The notes below the pieces were generated by a model. That model had not been told where the DNA came from, did not search any database, and saw nothing but the letters and a program-made list of their open reading frames with translations. 7,674 bases of DNA. Origin: Pseudomonadota bacterium (GTDB lineage Bacteria; Pseudomonadota; Gammaproteobacteria; Burkholderiales; Burkholderiaceae_D). The DNA lies in the NCBI GenBank assembly GCA_023435945.1, contig JAEZLB010000354.1, positions 1 to 7,674 of the forward strand. Direction: 5' to 3'. How positions within the stretch are numbered: the first letter of the stretch is position 1; each line of letters starts with the position of its first letter. Shown one piece after another: positions 1 to 7,457 of the stretch. The translations under genes and the position numbers were made by a program.

Positions 1-911
1 GCGGATTGCAGGGGTTCATTATCGCCATCTGGCTGCTGGTGCTCTTCACCGGCAGCGACATGCCATCGCTGAGACCAGTCCGGCTCCCGCCTGACCAGTT
101 CGCGCAGGATATCGAAGGCTTTCTGCATTGCTGCCGAATCCCGGTTCCGCGAATACACCAGGTAAACTGGATAGGAAAACTCCGGCGCATTCCTCACCTT
201 TTTCAGTAATCCCTGATCGACGTACGTCTGAACCACGCGGGTGCGGAAAAAACCGGCACCACCGCGTTGCAGGATGTATTGCAGGGCCAGCGGCCCCAGA
301 TTGAACGACAAGGCCGGGTTGACCAGTTCCGGCAATGCAAGGTCATGTTGCTTGCGGAATGAAGGTCCCCAATCGACGTAAATATAGGGACTGGGATGAG
401 CGACGGATGCCACCTGCACCAGTTTTTCTTCCATTAGCTGTTCCACCTGCATGCCTGGCCAATATTCGGGGCGGTAAACCAGGGCCGCGTCCAGTACGCC
501 GCGCTCCAGTTTCTCCTGCAAGATGCGCCCGTCAGATACTTCAATGTGGGTGGAGTGGGTGGTGATTTCTTCTTTCAAGCGGCATGCCCAGTTCAGCATT
601 ACCGGGCTGGAAAGACTGACCTCGCCCCCGAAGGCCAGCGAAGCATTAAACCCGGATGGCAAGGGAAAATGATGCCGGGCCGCGTCCCAGATCTGGACCA
701 GTTGGCTCGCATATCCCATAAACCTTTCACCATCATCCGTAAGCCTGGCCCCGGAACGATTGCGAACAAACAGCTTGCAACCAAGCTGATCTTCGAGGTT
801 CTGCATGCGTGCGGTGACCGTGGTCTGAGTCACATGCAAACGCTCCGCCGCTGCCATGAAGCTGCCGGTTCGGACGATGTCCAGAAAGGTTTTTGCCAGT
901 TCTATGTCCAT
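1..911 (-). CDS. LysR-family transcriptional regulator, HdfR-like (3' end beyond window)
   Basis: A minus-strand frame stays open from an ATG at 911 to the window edge, giving 303 residues with no stop. Residues 1-60 form the LysR winged helix-turn-helix: FLDIVRTGSFMAAAERLHVTQ, then TVTARMQNLEDQLGCKLFVR and RLTDDGERF. The effector-binding half follows from about residue 90. The pattern YASQLVQIWDAAR (67-79) and the WGPSF motif near 181 recall E. coli HdfR, a repressor of flagellar master genes; that likeness is from memory, and the target here is unknown. The start is chosen because it matches the usual LysR N-terminus and GGAAGG lies 8 bases upstream. LysR proteins usually have about 280-300 residues, so the end should be just outside the window; the tail from about 288 is acidic and Gln-rich. 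It should act as a cytoplasmic DNA-binding tetramer. The neighbouring small gene reads the same way but sits over 200 bases upstream behind a hairpin, so this regulator probably has its own promoter in 912-1057; none is clear by eye. Confidence 0.93.
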   Translation of the reverse strand, partial: MDIELAKTFLDIVRTGSFMAAAERLHVTQTTVTARMQNLEDQLGCKLFVRNRSGARLTDDGERFMGYASQLVQIWDAARHHFPLPSGFNASLAFGGEVSLSSPVMLNWACRLKEEITTHSTHIEVSDGRILQEKLERGVLDAALVYRPEYWPGMQVEQLMEEKLVQVASVAHPSPYIYVDWGPSFRKQHDLALPELVNPALSFNLGPLALQYILQRGGAGFFRTRVVQTYVDQGLLKKVRNAPEFSYPVYLVYSRNRDSAAMQKAFDILRELVRREPDWSQRWHVAAGEEHQQPDGDNEPLQS

Positions 912-1057
912 GACCCTCGCCTTCCGGCAATCGGAGAATGCAGTAAAGTCGCTAGGCTTGCTGCCAGCCTTGTCTCAGATAGATGAAACAGGCACACCGT
1001 AATGGGCGCAAATTCACAACGTATAGAGCATCCGGGAGCGTACGGCTCAGACAATAA

Positions 1058-1094
1058 ATGATTTCTGCCAGGCGCCACTCCCGGCAGAAATCAT
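1058..1094 (-). terminator. 12-bp hairpin, probable terminator of the 70-residue gene
   Basis: ATGATTTCTGCC (1058-1069) and GGCAGAAATCAT (1083-1094) are perfect inverted repeats around a 13-base loop. Read on the minus strand, the stem starts about 35 bases after the stop of the small gene and is followed by TTATTG. That is only moderately T-rich, so termination may be imperfect. It could instead be an operator for the LysR gene further down. Confidence 0.5.
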
Positions 1095-1128
1095 GGACGT
1101 CAAAGTACCAGGCGCTTCAGGACACGGC

Positions 1129-1341
1129 TTAAACACGCTTATAGACACTGCCACCTATCTTGAACCTATCTTCTTCGATAGGTTCGGCCACCATGTCAGT
1201 GTGTTTTACCCGATAACCTTCAAAATTTCGCGGTAAATGAGTGTTGCCAAAATCCAGGTAACTGATCCCCGCCCCTATGGTCTGCAGAATATATTCATGG
1301 CCGGCCCCGTTCTTGATCCGGAATTCCTCTTGGATTCTCAT
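1129..1341 (-). CDS. small hypothetical protein, 70 residues
   Basis: I do not recognise this protein. The start at 1341 is set by an AAGGAGGT sequence 3 bases before the ATG, an almost perfect Shine-Dalgarno; an in-frame ATG eight codons upstream would put this site inside the gene and is less likely. The product begins MRIQEEFRIKNGAGHEYIL and ends KIGGSVYKRV. It is mixed and polar, with no signal peptide, membrane segment or cysteines. It carries short alternating hydrophobic stretches (HEYILQTI, GISYLDF, RFKIGGSVYKRV) that would suit a small beta-rich fold, but this is inference. It stands alone: about 220 bases separate it from the LysR gene downstream, with a hairpin between. The strong ribosome binding site and following hairpin argue that it is a real, well-translated gene. 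Confidence 0.7.
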   Translation of the reverse strand: MRIQEEFRIKNGAGHEYILQTIGAGISYLDFGNTHLPRNFEGYRVKHTDMVAEPIEEDRFKIGGSVYKRV

Positions 1342-1391
1342 ACGACCTCCTTTTGGATTGAGCACAATTTCCTGCCACTGCCGTGATCCCG

Positions 1392-1426
1392 TTCAATGAG
1401 GCTGGCCGCAGCCGCGCCCCATTGAA
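1392..1426. repeat. imperfect 11-bp inverted repeat upstream of the 70-residue gene
   Basis: TTCAATGAGGC (1392-1402) and GCCCCATTGAA (1416-1426) pair at 10 of 11 positions around a 13-base GC-rich loop that can itself form a GGC/GCC pair. It lies about 50 bases upstream of the small gene's start codon, so in its mRNA it could form a leader hairpin, or it could be an operator. Neither side has a T-tract, so it is not a clear terminator. Confidence 0.5.
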
Positions 1427-1794
1427 AGGTGCATTTATTATGCATATTAATTTGTGCAGTTAAAAATGAAATATGTGCCGCTTTCAGTACAGAATTTTTG
1501 CATTCAACGCAAATCGCAGTGGCATTTAATAAAGCAGAAATTCCAGACTTTTTGCTGAGTTATTTCCAATCCGACCACTGCGACCATGAGGCCATAAATC
1601 CGCCGGGGCCGCTGTATAGCAGGCGTTCTTCATTTGACGTGCGTCAATGGATGGCATAAACTGCCGCCCATGCCAAAATCCGTTCCCCTTGTTCAAGCAC
1701 CACTCGCAGCACCGTCCGTAACGGTTCGCATGCTGTCGCACGTGCTCAAACTTCCGGGCACGGACCTCATCCTTCAGCCGGCATCAGATTCTTA

Positions 1795-1861
1795 GGCCCG
1801 GCGATACTCCCCTCCACTTAGCGCACATCTCTATCGCCGGGCCACCACCCAGGTGCGATAG
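1795..1861. repeat. 12-bp perfect inverted repeat with an alternative pairing arm
   Basis: GGCCCGGCGATA (1795-1806) and TATCGCCGGGCC (1832-1843) are perfect inverted repeats with a 25-base loop. The middle arm, read as CTATCGC (1831-1837), can also pair with GCGATAG at 1855-1861. The two hairpins exclude each other. No T-tract follows on either strand and there is no intact gene directly downstream. Confidence 0.6.
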
Positions 1862-2072
1862 CTGCCGCCCTTAGCTGACGGAAAATGGCAGCGCTGAATG
1901 GAGTAAGTATGGCTGCCGCAATCTGTTGCGAGCCTCCGCTCGCGAGTCTGAAGTTCATCAACGTATTTGAGGGGAATAAAAAACACCAGTCTCGCAACCG
2001 GCTGTTTGCCCTTACAACGCAGCATAAGCACTTAAGCCTGAGCGTTCCACCAGCGACCACATCAGACACTGA

Positions 2073-2746
2073 CCGGTTAGAGGCCTGTTGCAGCGCGCAC
2101 TTTCAGCCTGCCAGGGTGACAGATTCAGTTCCGTCGTCGGACTGCGTATTGACGTGGAAACGTCGCCAGCTGATAGGGAGCGTGAGCTGGAAGCGCTTTA
2201 CGAGCGTCTTCATCGTCCTCGCGATGTGCTTTGGAACCTGCCGGTCATTGATATCGAGATTCCTGTCCTGAATTGATATTCCAGTACCGTGAAGCGGACG
2301 GAGATCACTCTATCTATGTAGAAGATCTGAAACGCAAGCGACTGGCTGGCTATACCGTATTCAATCGACTGGTCGAACTGGACAAGTGGGCCGCTCGTTA
2401 TCTGAGGGCAACGCATTCGACATAGGCGGATATTTATCAGCGACGCGGCATAGCAACGGCAATTTACACGTGGTGGCTGAATGCCGGGCATTGCCTGATC
2501 TCGGGCGCCCATGCGCTCGGCAGGCAGTACGACCTGTTTTACGTGGATTTGCGCGACAAGAAACTGCGTTTCCTGGGATGGCGGGTTGACGCCTGCATCC
2601 AGGAGGCGCTGTACAGCCGAATGATTTTGCTGGGCAAAGCTTGGACTACCCAGGGGCTCGCCGAAACCATCGACATGAAAAGGATGGAAGCGCCTCGCAA
2701 GGTTGAGCCACCGGCCGCTCAACCGGGCATTAATTTGCAAGACTGA
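2073..2746 (+). pseudogene. decayed GNAT-like N-acetyltransferase gene
   Basis: The coding sense is split. One frame from about 2073 (possible TTG start at 2088) reads SSVVGLRIDVETSPADRE and continues to VLWNLPVIDIEIP. It then runs into a stop at 2274-2276. A second frame picks up at about 2261-2280 with LIFQYREADGDHSIYVEDL and VFNRLVELDKWAARYL. It meets an in-frame TAG at 2423-2425, then continues in the same frame as DIYQRRGIATAIYTWW to a TGA ending at 2746. QRRGIATAIY matches the acetyl-CoA-binding motif A (Q/R-x-x-G-x-G/A) of GNAT enzymes; the later text (YDLFYVDLRDKKL, MILLGKAWT) looks like the C-terminal half of such a protein. One frameshift plus one nonsense codon and no good start make a functional product unlikely. 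The substrate is unknown. An 8-bp inverted repeat (GGTTGAGC/GCTCAACC, 2701-2724) lies in its tail. Identification rests on one motif and general likeness. Confidence 0.68.
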
Positions 2747-2756
2747 CACAAAAAAC

Positions 2757-2797
2757 GTAGTACGAAATTGTAGTAATCAAAATGCTTTACATATCAA
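2757..2797 (+). promoter_or_regulatory. AT-rich gdhA upstream region with GTAGTA repeats
   Basis: GTAGTA occurs at 2757-2762 and 2770-2775, 13 bases apart, which overlaps a small TAC-N6-GTA inverted repeat. A possible -35 (TTGTAG, 2768-2773) is followed about 17-18 bases later by a poor -10 (TATCAA). The repeats could bind a regulator of gdhA. The sequence between here and the ATG is A-rich and lacks a clear Shine-Dalgarno. Confidence 0.3.
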
Positions 2798-2815
2798 CCA
2801 AAAAATAAACACACC

Positions 2816-4159
<1,344 letters not shown>

Positions 4160-4206
4160 TCCTGCAAAAAAAAAGAACGGGACAAGCTCTCGCTTCTTTC
4201 CTTCTC

Positions 4207-4242
4207 ACAAAACTGGCCGGATCATTCCGGCCAGTTTTGTTT
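4207..4242 (+). terminator. intrinsic terminator after gdhA
   Basis: A perfect 15-bp stem (ACAAAACTGGCCGGA at 4207-4221 with its complement at 4226-4240) has a TCAT loop, a GC-rich core, a TTTT in the right arm and a TTT tail. Because the outer stem is A/T, it also has A residues on the opposite side and could work in both directions. It separates gdhA from pncB. Confidence 0.93.
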
Positions 4243-4362
4243 CTACGTTACGTCATGGCTTATCGCAGTTGCCGCGCTTATTGCCATTCGCTCCCTGCAT
4301 GGGGCGCGCCGACCGGCTACTTCCGGCCCGACCAAACCAGCGCAAACGATTCCCGCAATTCA

Positions 4363-4389
4363 TTGTCTACCTTGTCCGGACACTAAAAT
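4363..4389 (+). promoter_or_regulatory. possible pncB promoter
   Basis: TTGTCT (4363-4368) and TAAAAT (4384-4389) resemble sigma-70 boxes, but the 15-base spacing is shorter than ideal. A separate promoter is expected because a strong terminator lies upstream and pncB starts about 110 bases later. This is a weak assignment. Confidence 0.25.
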
Positions 4390-4498
4390 CCCCTGCCGCT
4401 GCGTCAATGTGCAGGACTCGCAGCAGGTCCGACATGCCATGGATGCCTTCCAGGCCATCGCGCTTACCGCCACCTTCAATAGAGAGTTACGTGCATCC

Positions 4499-5701
4499 AT
4501 GCCCCCTGTCGTAAAGAGCCTGCTCGAAACTGATCTCTATAAGTTCACGATGTGGCAGGCATTACTGCATGCGTATCCGGCCACCCATGCCGAATACGAG
4601 TTCGCATGCCGCAATCGACCGCAATTTCCTCTCGCGGAGCTGGCGGGTGACATGAATGCACAAATGGATCACCTGTGCACCCTGCGCTTTTCCGAAGACG
4701 AGCTCGACTATCTGAGAAGCCTGCGCTACATAAAACCGGATTTCGTCGATTTCCTGTCCCTATTCCATCCGCAACGCAAATTCATCGCTGTCTACACCGA
4801 AGGCGAGAACCTGTGCGTGCGTGCGGAAGGGCCAATGGTGCACACTATGCCGTTCGAGATCTATGTGCTGCAAACGGTCAATGCCCTTTATTTCCGCCGC
4901 TTTGACCAGCAAGCATGCATGCGGGAAGGCATGGCGAGGCTCCATACCAAGACGGAACTGATCCGCAGCAGTACCGCGAACATCGCCGCAGGCCGCCCTC
5001 ACCCCTTCGAGTTTGCCGATTTCGGATTGCGACGCCGGTTCTCTTCGGCGATGCACGAAGCGGTCGTGAGCCATGTGGTCAAGGAGGTGCCGCAATACTT
5101 CACCGGTACGGCAAATGTTTACCTGGCACGCAAATACCATCTAGTGCCCATCGGCACTCACGGTCACGAATGGTTCGGCCTCTTTCAGGGCCTACCTGTA
5201 CGTTTACGGGATTTCCAGAAAGCGGCACTGCAGGCCTGGGTCGATGAATATCGCGGCGATCTGGGAACCGCGCTGACCGACATGGTAGGAATGGATGCTT
5301 TTCTGGTGGATTTCGACCTGTATTTCGCCAAGCTCTTCGATTCGCTGCGGCACGACAGCGGCGATCCTATCGCGTGGGGAGAAAAAGCGCTGGCGCATTA
5401 TGCCAGGCTGAAGATAGATCCCCGTACCAAGAGGCTGGTATTTTCCGATAGCCTGGACCTTCACAAAGCCTTACGTCTCTACGACCATTTTGCCGACCGG
5501 GTGAAAACCGGTTTTGGCATAGGGACGATCCTGACCAATGACACTGGCGTCCCTGCCTTGAATATCGTGATGAAACTGGTGCCTTGCAATAGTCAGCCGG
5601 TTTGCAAGATATCGGATACGGAGGGCAAGGCAAGCTGCAAAGACGCCCAGTTTCTACGCTATCTGCGGCATGTATTCGATGAAAAATCCGCTGGCCAGTG
5701 A
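4499..5701 (+). CDS. pncB: nicotinate phosphoribosyltransferase
   Basis: This cytoplasmic enzyme joins nicotinate and PRPP, with ATP, to give nicotinate mononucleotide in the Preiss-Handler salvage route to NAD. From the ATG at 4499 the protein has 400 residues, the same as E. coli PncB. Its opening, PVVKSLLETDLYKFTMWQA, aligns with the SLLDTDAYKLHMQQA start of that protein. A GTG-initiated extension of 30 residues from 4409 is open but has no family match. Key segments are FADFGLRRRFS (172-182), IGTHGHEWF (218-226), LRHDSGDP (283-290), VFSDSLD (314-320) and FGIGT (339-343). H223 corresponds to the histidine phosphorylated during catalysis in the Salmonella enzyme (H219). All expected motifs are intact. 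The ribosome binding site is weak (AGAGAG about 14 bases upstream). The gene lies alone after the gdhA terminator. Confidence 0.96.
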   Translation: MPPVVKSLLETDLYKFTMWQALLHAYPATHAEYEFACRNRPQFPLAELAGDMNAQMDHLCTLRFSEDELDYLRSLRYIKPDFVDFLSLFHPQRKFIAVYTEGENLCVRAEGPMVHTMPFEIYVLQTVNALYFRRFDQQACMREGMARLHTKTELIRSSTANIAAGRPHPFEFADFGLRRRFSSAMHEAVVSHVVKEVPQYFTGTANVYLARKYHLVPIGTHGHEWFGLFQGLPVRLRDFQKAALQAWVDEYRGDLGTALTDMVGMDAFLVDFDLYFAKLFDSLRHDSGDPIAWGEKALAHYARLKIDPRTKRLVFSDSLDLHKALRLYDHFADRVKTGFGIGTILTNDTGVPALNIVMKLVPCNSQPVCKISDTEGKASCKDAQFLRYLRHVFDEKSAGQ

Positions 5702-5753
5702 ATGCGGTTATGACTTCCCGGGCATAAGATCACCAAATAAATTACCAATTCAT

Positions 5754-5800
5754 CAACAAATAGCCTGGAAAGCCTACTTTGTTGCCCTTTTGATTAATTT
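5754..5800 (+). terminator. possible weak terminator after pncB
   Basis: CAACAAA (5754-5760) and TTTGTTG (5778-5784) form a 7-bp stem, extendable by TAG/CTA past a one-base bulge. A T-rich run (CCCTTTTGATTAATTTT) follows. The stem is A/T-rich and so weak, but position and tail fit the end of the pncB transcript. Confidence 0.42.
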
Positions 5801-5820
5801 TCCCTTTTATTTAGTCCCCA

Positions 5821-5864
5821 CTTATATAATGCATAGCTTATACAAATAATACGAAATACTTATA
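5821..5864 (+). promoter_or_regulatory. AT-rich stretch with three CTTATA repeats and a TATAAT box
   Basis: CTTATA occurs at 5821-5826, 5837-5842 and 5859-5864 in very AT-rich DNA. TATAAT at 5825-5830 is a perfect -10 box, but no good -35 stands 16-18 bases before it. The stretch lies about 100-140 bases upstream of the 53-residue gene and could be a promoter, an A/T-rich protein-binding region, or both. Confidence 0.3.
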
Positions 5865-5884
5865 TGTCACATCATCACTCTAAA

Positions 5885-5914
5885 TTGGGAATTTAAGGGC
5901 AAGAAGCCTATATT
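5885..5914 (+). promoter_or_regulatory. possible sigma-70 promoter of the 53-residue gene
   Basis: TTGGGA (5885-5890) and TATATT (5909-5914) are 18 bases apart and match the -35 and -10 boxes moderately well. They would place the transcription start near 5921, giving a leader of about 40 bases before the small gene. The leader region also repeats GCCTAT (5906-5911 and 5931-5936). Confidence 0.38.
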
Positions 5915-5960
5915 CTCATCAGGCGATAAAGCCTATGTAAAAAGAACGAAAGGAATGATC

Positions 5961-6122
5961 ATGACAGCTCGTGCATTAAATTTAGCAAGTCGCTCTACCG
6001 CCATAATTGCCAGCTTCATTGATGCCTTAACCAAAGCCATCGCAATGAAAAAGGCTTCGCACCCGGACAATTCCGCCAATATCGATCTGAAGAAAATCCG
6101 CGACATCGCAGATACCATCTAG
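5961..6122 (+). CDS. small hypothetical protein, 53 residues
   Basis: I do not recognise this product. It reads MTARALNLASRSTAIIASF at the start and IDLKKIRDIADTI at the end. AAAGGA lies six bases before the ATG at 5961, a good ribosome binding site; another in-frame ATG at 5955 abuts this site and is an unlikely start. The first half (about residues 3-29) would form an amphipathic or mildly hydrophobic helix rich in Ala, Ile and Leu. A polar turn (KKASHPDNSANID, about 30-42) follows, then a short charged helix. There is no cysteine or obvious export signal; a short membrane-associated helix is possible. It stands alone in AT-rich DNA after pncB and converges on pldA. A promoter-like pair and a hairpin flank it, which supports a real gene. 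It might instead belong to a small regulator or toxin-type family, but nothing in it proves that. Confidence 0.6.
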   Translation: MTARALNLASRSTAIIASFIDALTKAIAMKKASHPDNSANIDLKKIRDIADTI

Positions 6123-6169
6123 GACATAAATACTGCGAAAGCCGGGCAATAACGTGACCCGAACCGAAA

Positions 6170-6188
6170 GCGGGCCGGATTCGCCCGC
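6170..6188. repeat. 6-bp GC-rich hairpin between convergent genes
   Basis: GCGGGC (6170-6175) and GCCCGC (6183-6188) pair around a 7-base loop. On the minus strand it is followed by TTTCGG. It may back up the larger hairpin at 6203-6236 in ending pldA transcription, or end the 53-residue gene's transcript. Confidence 0.35.
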
Positions 6189-6202
6189 AAAGAGAATACG
6201 AC

Positions 6203-6236
6203 AAGGGCCTGTTCCCATCAGGGGAAACAGGCCCTT
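6203..6236. terminator. probable bidirectional terminator between the 53-residue gene and pldA
   Basis: AAGGGCCTGTT (6203-6213) and AACAGGCCCTT (6226-6236) pair perfectly for 11 bp, with a possible inner CCC/GGG extension past a bulged base. It lies between two convergent genes: about 80 bases after the 53-residue gene and about 75 after the pldA stop. Neither side has a long T-tract, so it may depend on stem strength alone. Confidence 0.6.
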
Positions 6237-6312
6237 GCCTATAGAAGGCTACGGTTTTACTTGGGCACCTGGCTCTTTTCTGAGGAGCCTTGGAGGCGGC
6301 GATCGGCCTGGA

Positions 6313-7389
6313 TCAGTAACTTACCTGTAGCCCCAGACCGAATACGCGCTGGTAATCGTTGTAGTCAATCAGCGAATAACCGTAACCTGAAAAGTACTGC
6401 ATGTAGCCTTTCAGCTTGGATGTCAGCGGAAAAGCCCAGCCGAGTCGGGCAGATCCCTTGCCGCTACCGAAGTTATAACGTGCCAGCACAGACATTTCAT
6501 GGCCGTCGCGGTAGTACGTAGCCATCAGATCACCATGCCCCAGGTAATGGGTGATATCCGGATTATCGTCTTCATCGGCATCTTCGCTAATCCGATGCCA
6601 GATACGAGGCAGGAGCGTAAAATTTTCGCCCTCTAACCCCGCCTGCAGATATACCCGGTTCCAGCTACGCGACAGTGTTCCGCCCTGACCATTGGATTGA
6701 TGCACCAGGCCAGCATTCAGGAAGCGTAACCGCATGCCCAGGATCTCCTGGTTAAGCGGATATACCACCATCAGCTCCGGCTGGTAATTGGTTTCCCGGA
6801 AGGGGCTGGAGGCATCCCTGTTAGTCACCTGCCAGAAACTGTGCTGGGTATACCCGAACCACACATCCATGGGCGTACCTGCCACATTTTCCACCGCCTT
6901 AAGCTTGAAGCCGAGCTGAAAAGCCAGTTCGGCACGCGATAGCTCCGACGATTCCGGTGCCAGAAACTGGTACGGACGATAGGGCTCATTATGGGGCGAC
7001 GGATTGTAGGTCCCGATCACGTAGTTTTCTCTGTGGGGCCGGAAGTTGTATAGGCCGCGTTTCTCTTCCTGCTCAAGCTCCCAGTGCCTTCCCAGTCTCG
7101 AATAAATGGGCGGCTTCTCCTTAATGCCCCCTCGATTGTTCTGCTCGTTCGTGAGCGTTTCGGACACCTGGGGCGACATGACTTCCGCACCTGTCGCCGG
7201 GGGAGGCGCTGTGCGGCCTGCCAAGCTGTCGTAGCATGACAAGCGCTCGCGGTCATTCTGAAGCGCAGCACACTCGCGCATCTCTGACGGTAGTTGGGCC
7301 GCTGCCATGGATAAACTCAACGCAAGCAGAATGGCAAGGAAAAGCCTGTCACGATGAATTGCACGCTTGTTGTTGTAAGTGTTGTTCAT
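6313..7389 (-). CDS. pldA: outer-membrane phospholipase A
   Basis: This beta-barrel enzyme hydrolyses misplaced phospholipids in the outer leaflet of the outer membrane, needing calcium and dimer formation in E. coli. The 358 residues start with a signal peptide: basic residues to R15, hydrophobic LFLAILLALSLSMAAA (16-31), with cleavage likely near residue 31. The barrel domain begins near residue 95. Catalytic His, Ser and Asn fit H230 and S232 (HQSNG) and N244 (SRSWNR), with the same 14-residue His-to-Asn spacing as E. coli H142/S144/N156. YTQHSFWQ (180-187) and FRETNYQPE (197-205) are family hallmarks. The protein ends in an aromatic residue (LQVSY), typical of barrel proteins recognised by the BAM machinery. 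It is longer than the E. coli protein (289 residues): residues 32-94 form an extra segment with C40, C52 and a Pro/Thr-rich linker. The position matching E. coli R147 is Q235. No clear Shine-Dalgarno precedes the ATG. Confidence 0.95.
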   Translation of the reverse strand: MNNTYNNKRAIHRDRLFLAILLALSLSMAAAQLPSEMRECAALQNDRERLSCYDSLAGRTAPPPATGAEVMSPQVSETLTNEQNNRGGIKEKPPIYSRLGRHWELEQEEKRGLYNFRPHRENYVIGTYNPSPHNEPYRPYQFLAPESSELSRAELAFQLGFKLKAVENVAGTPMDVWFGYTQHSFWQVTNRDASSPFRETNYQPELMVVYPLNQEILGMRLRFLNAGLVHQSNGQGGTLSRSWNRVYLQAGLEGENFTLLPRIWHRISEDADEDDNPDITHYLGHGDLMATYYRDGHEMSVLARYNFGSGKGSARLGWAFPLTSKLKGYMQYFSGYGYSLIDYNDYQRVFGLGLQVSY

Positions 7390-7457
7390 TGATTTGCGTA
7401 AAAAAGGTATAACTGCGCGCCGCGGTGCAATCGATAAGCCTGCGGCCAGCGTGTGTT

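Larger units (their letters stand above)
1342..2072. other. gene-poor region with AT-rich patch and inverted repeats
   Basis: No frame here looks like a real protein. Near the small gene lies a hairpin at 1392-1426, then an AT-rich patch at about 1427-1560. That patch contains TATGCATA and probably holds the small gene's promoter, for example CATAAT on the minus strand. A 41-codon plus-strand frame at 1670-1795 has no ribosome binding site. A strong inverted repeat sits at 1795-1843. From about 1845 to 2072 I see no coding signal. The lack of coding content next to a decayed gene suggests an eroding stretch of chromosome; that is inference. Confidence 0.5.

Noticed and set aside
335..986. Plus-strand open frames of 76 and 146 codons
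   Set aside because: They lie opposite the LysR gene, whose minus-strand translation is continuous and clearly of that family.
1670..1795. 41-codon plus-strand frame beginning MPKSVPLVQAPL and ending just at the large inverted repeat
   Set aside because: No ribosome binding site and no recognisable motif. Its end at the hairpin is suggestive but not enough.
1818..2069. Two overlapping minus-strand frames (83 and 66 codons)
   Set aside because: Neither has a clear ribosome binding site or a motif; I considered a transposase remnant but found no DDE or HTH signature or terminal repeats.
1885..2271. 128-codon plus-strand frame
   Set aside because: Its second half is out of frame with the readable acetyltransferase remnant, and its first half has an implausible composition without motifs.
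2210..2749. 179-codon minus-strand open frame opposite the acetyltransferase remnant
   Set aside because: It has no family-like motifs, and the plus strand carries readable GNAT-like sequence including QRRGIATAIY. It is an antisense shadow.
4409..4498. GTG-initiated 30-residue extension of pncB
   Set aside because: The ATG at 4499 gives exactly the usual 400 residues and aligns with the known N-terminus; the extension matches nothing familiar.
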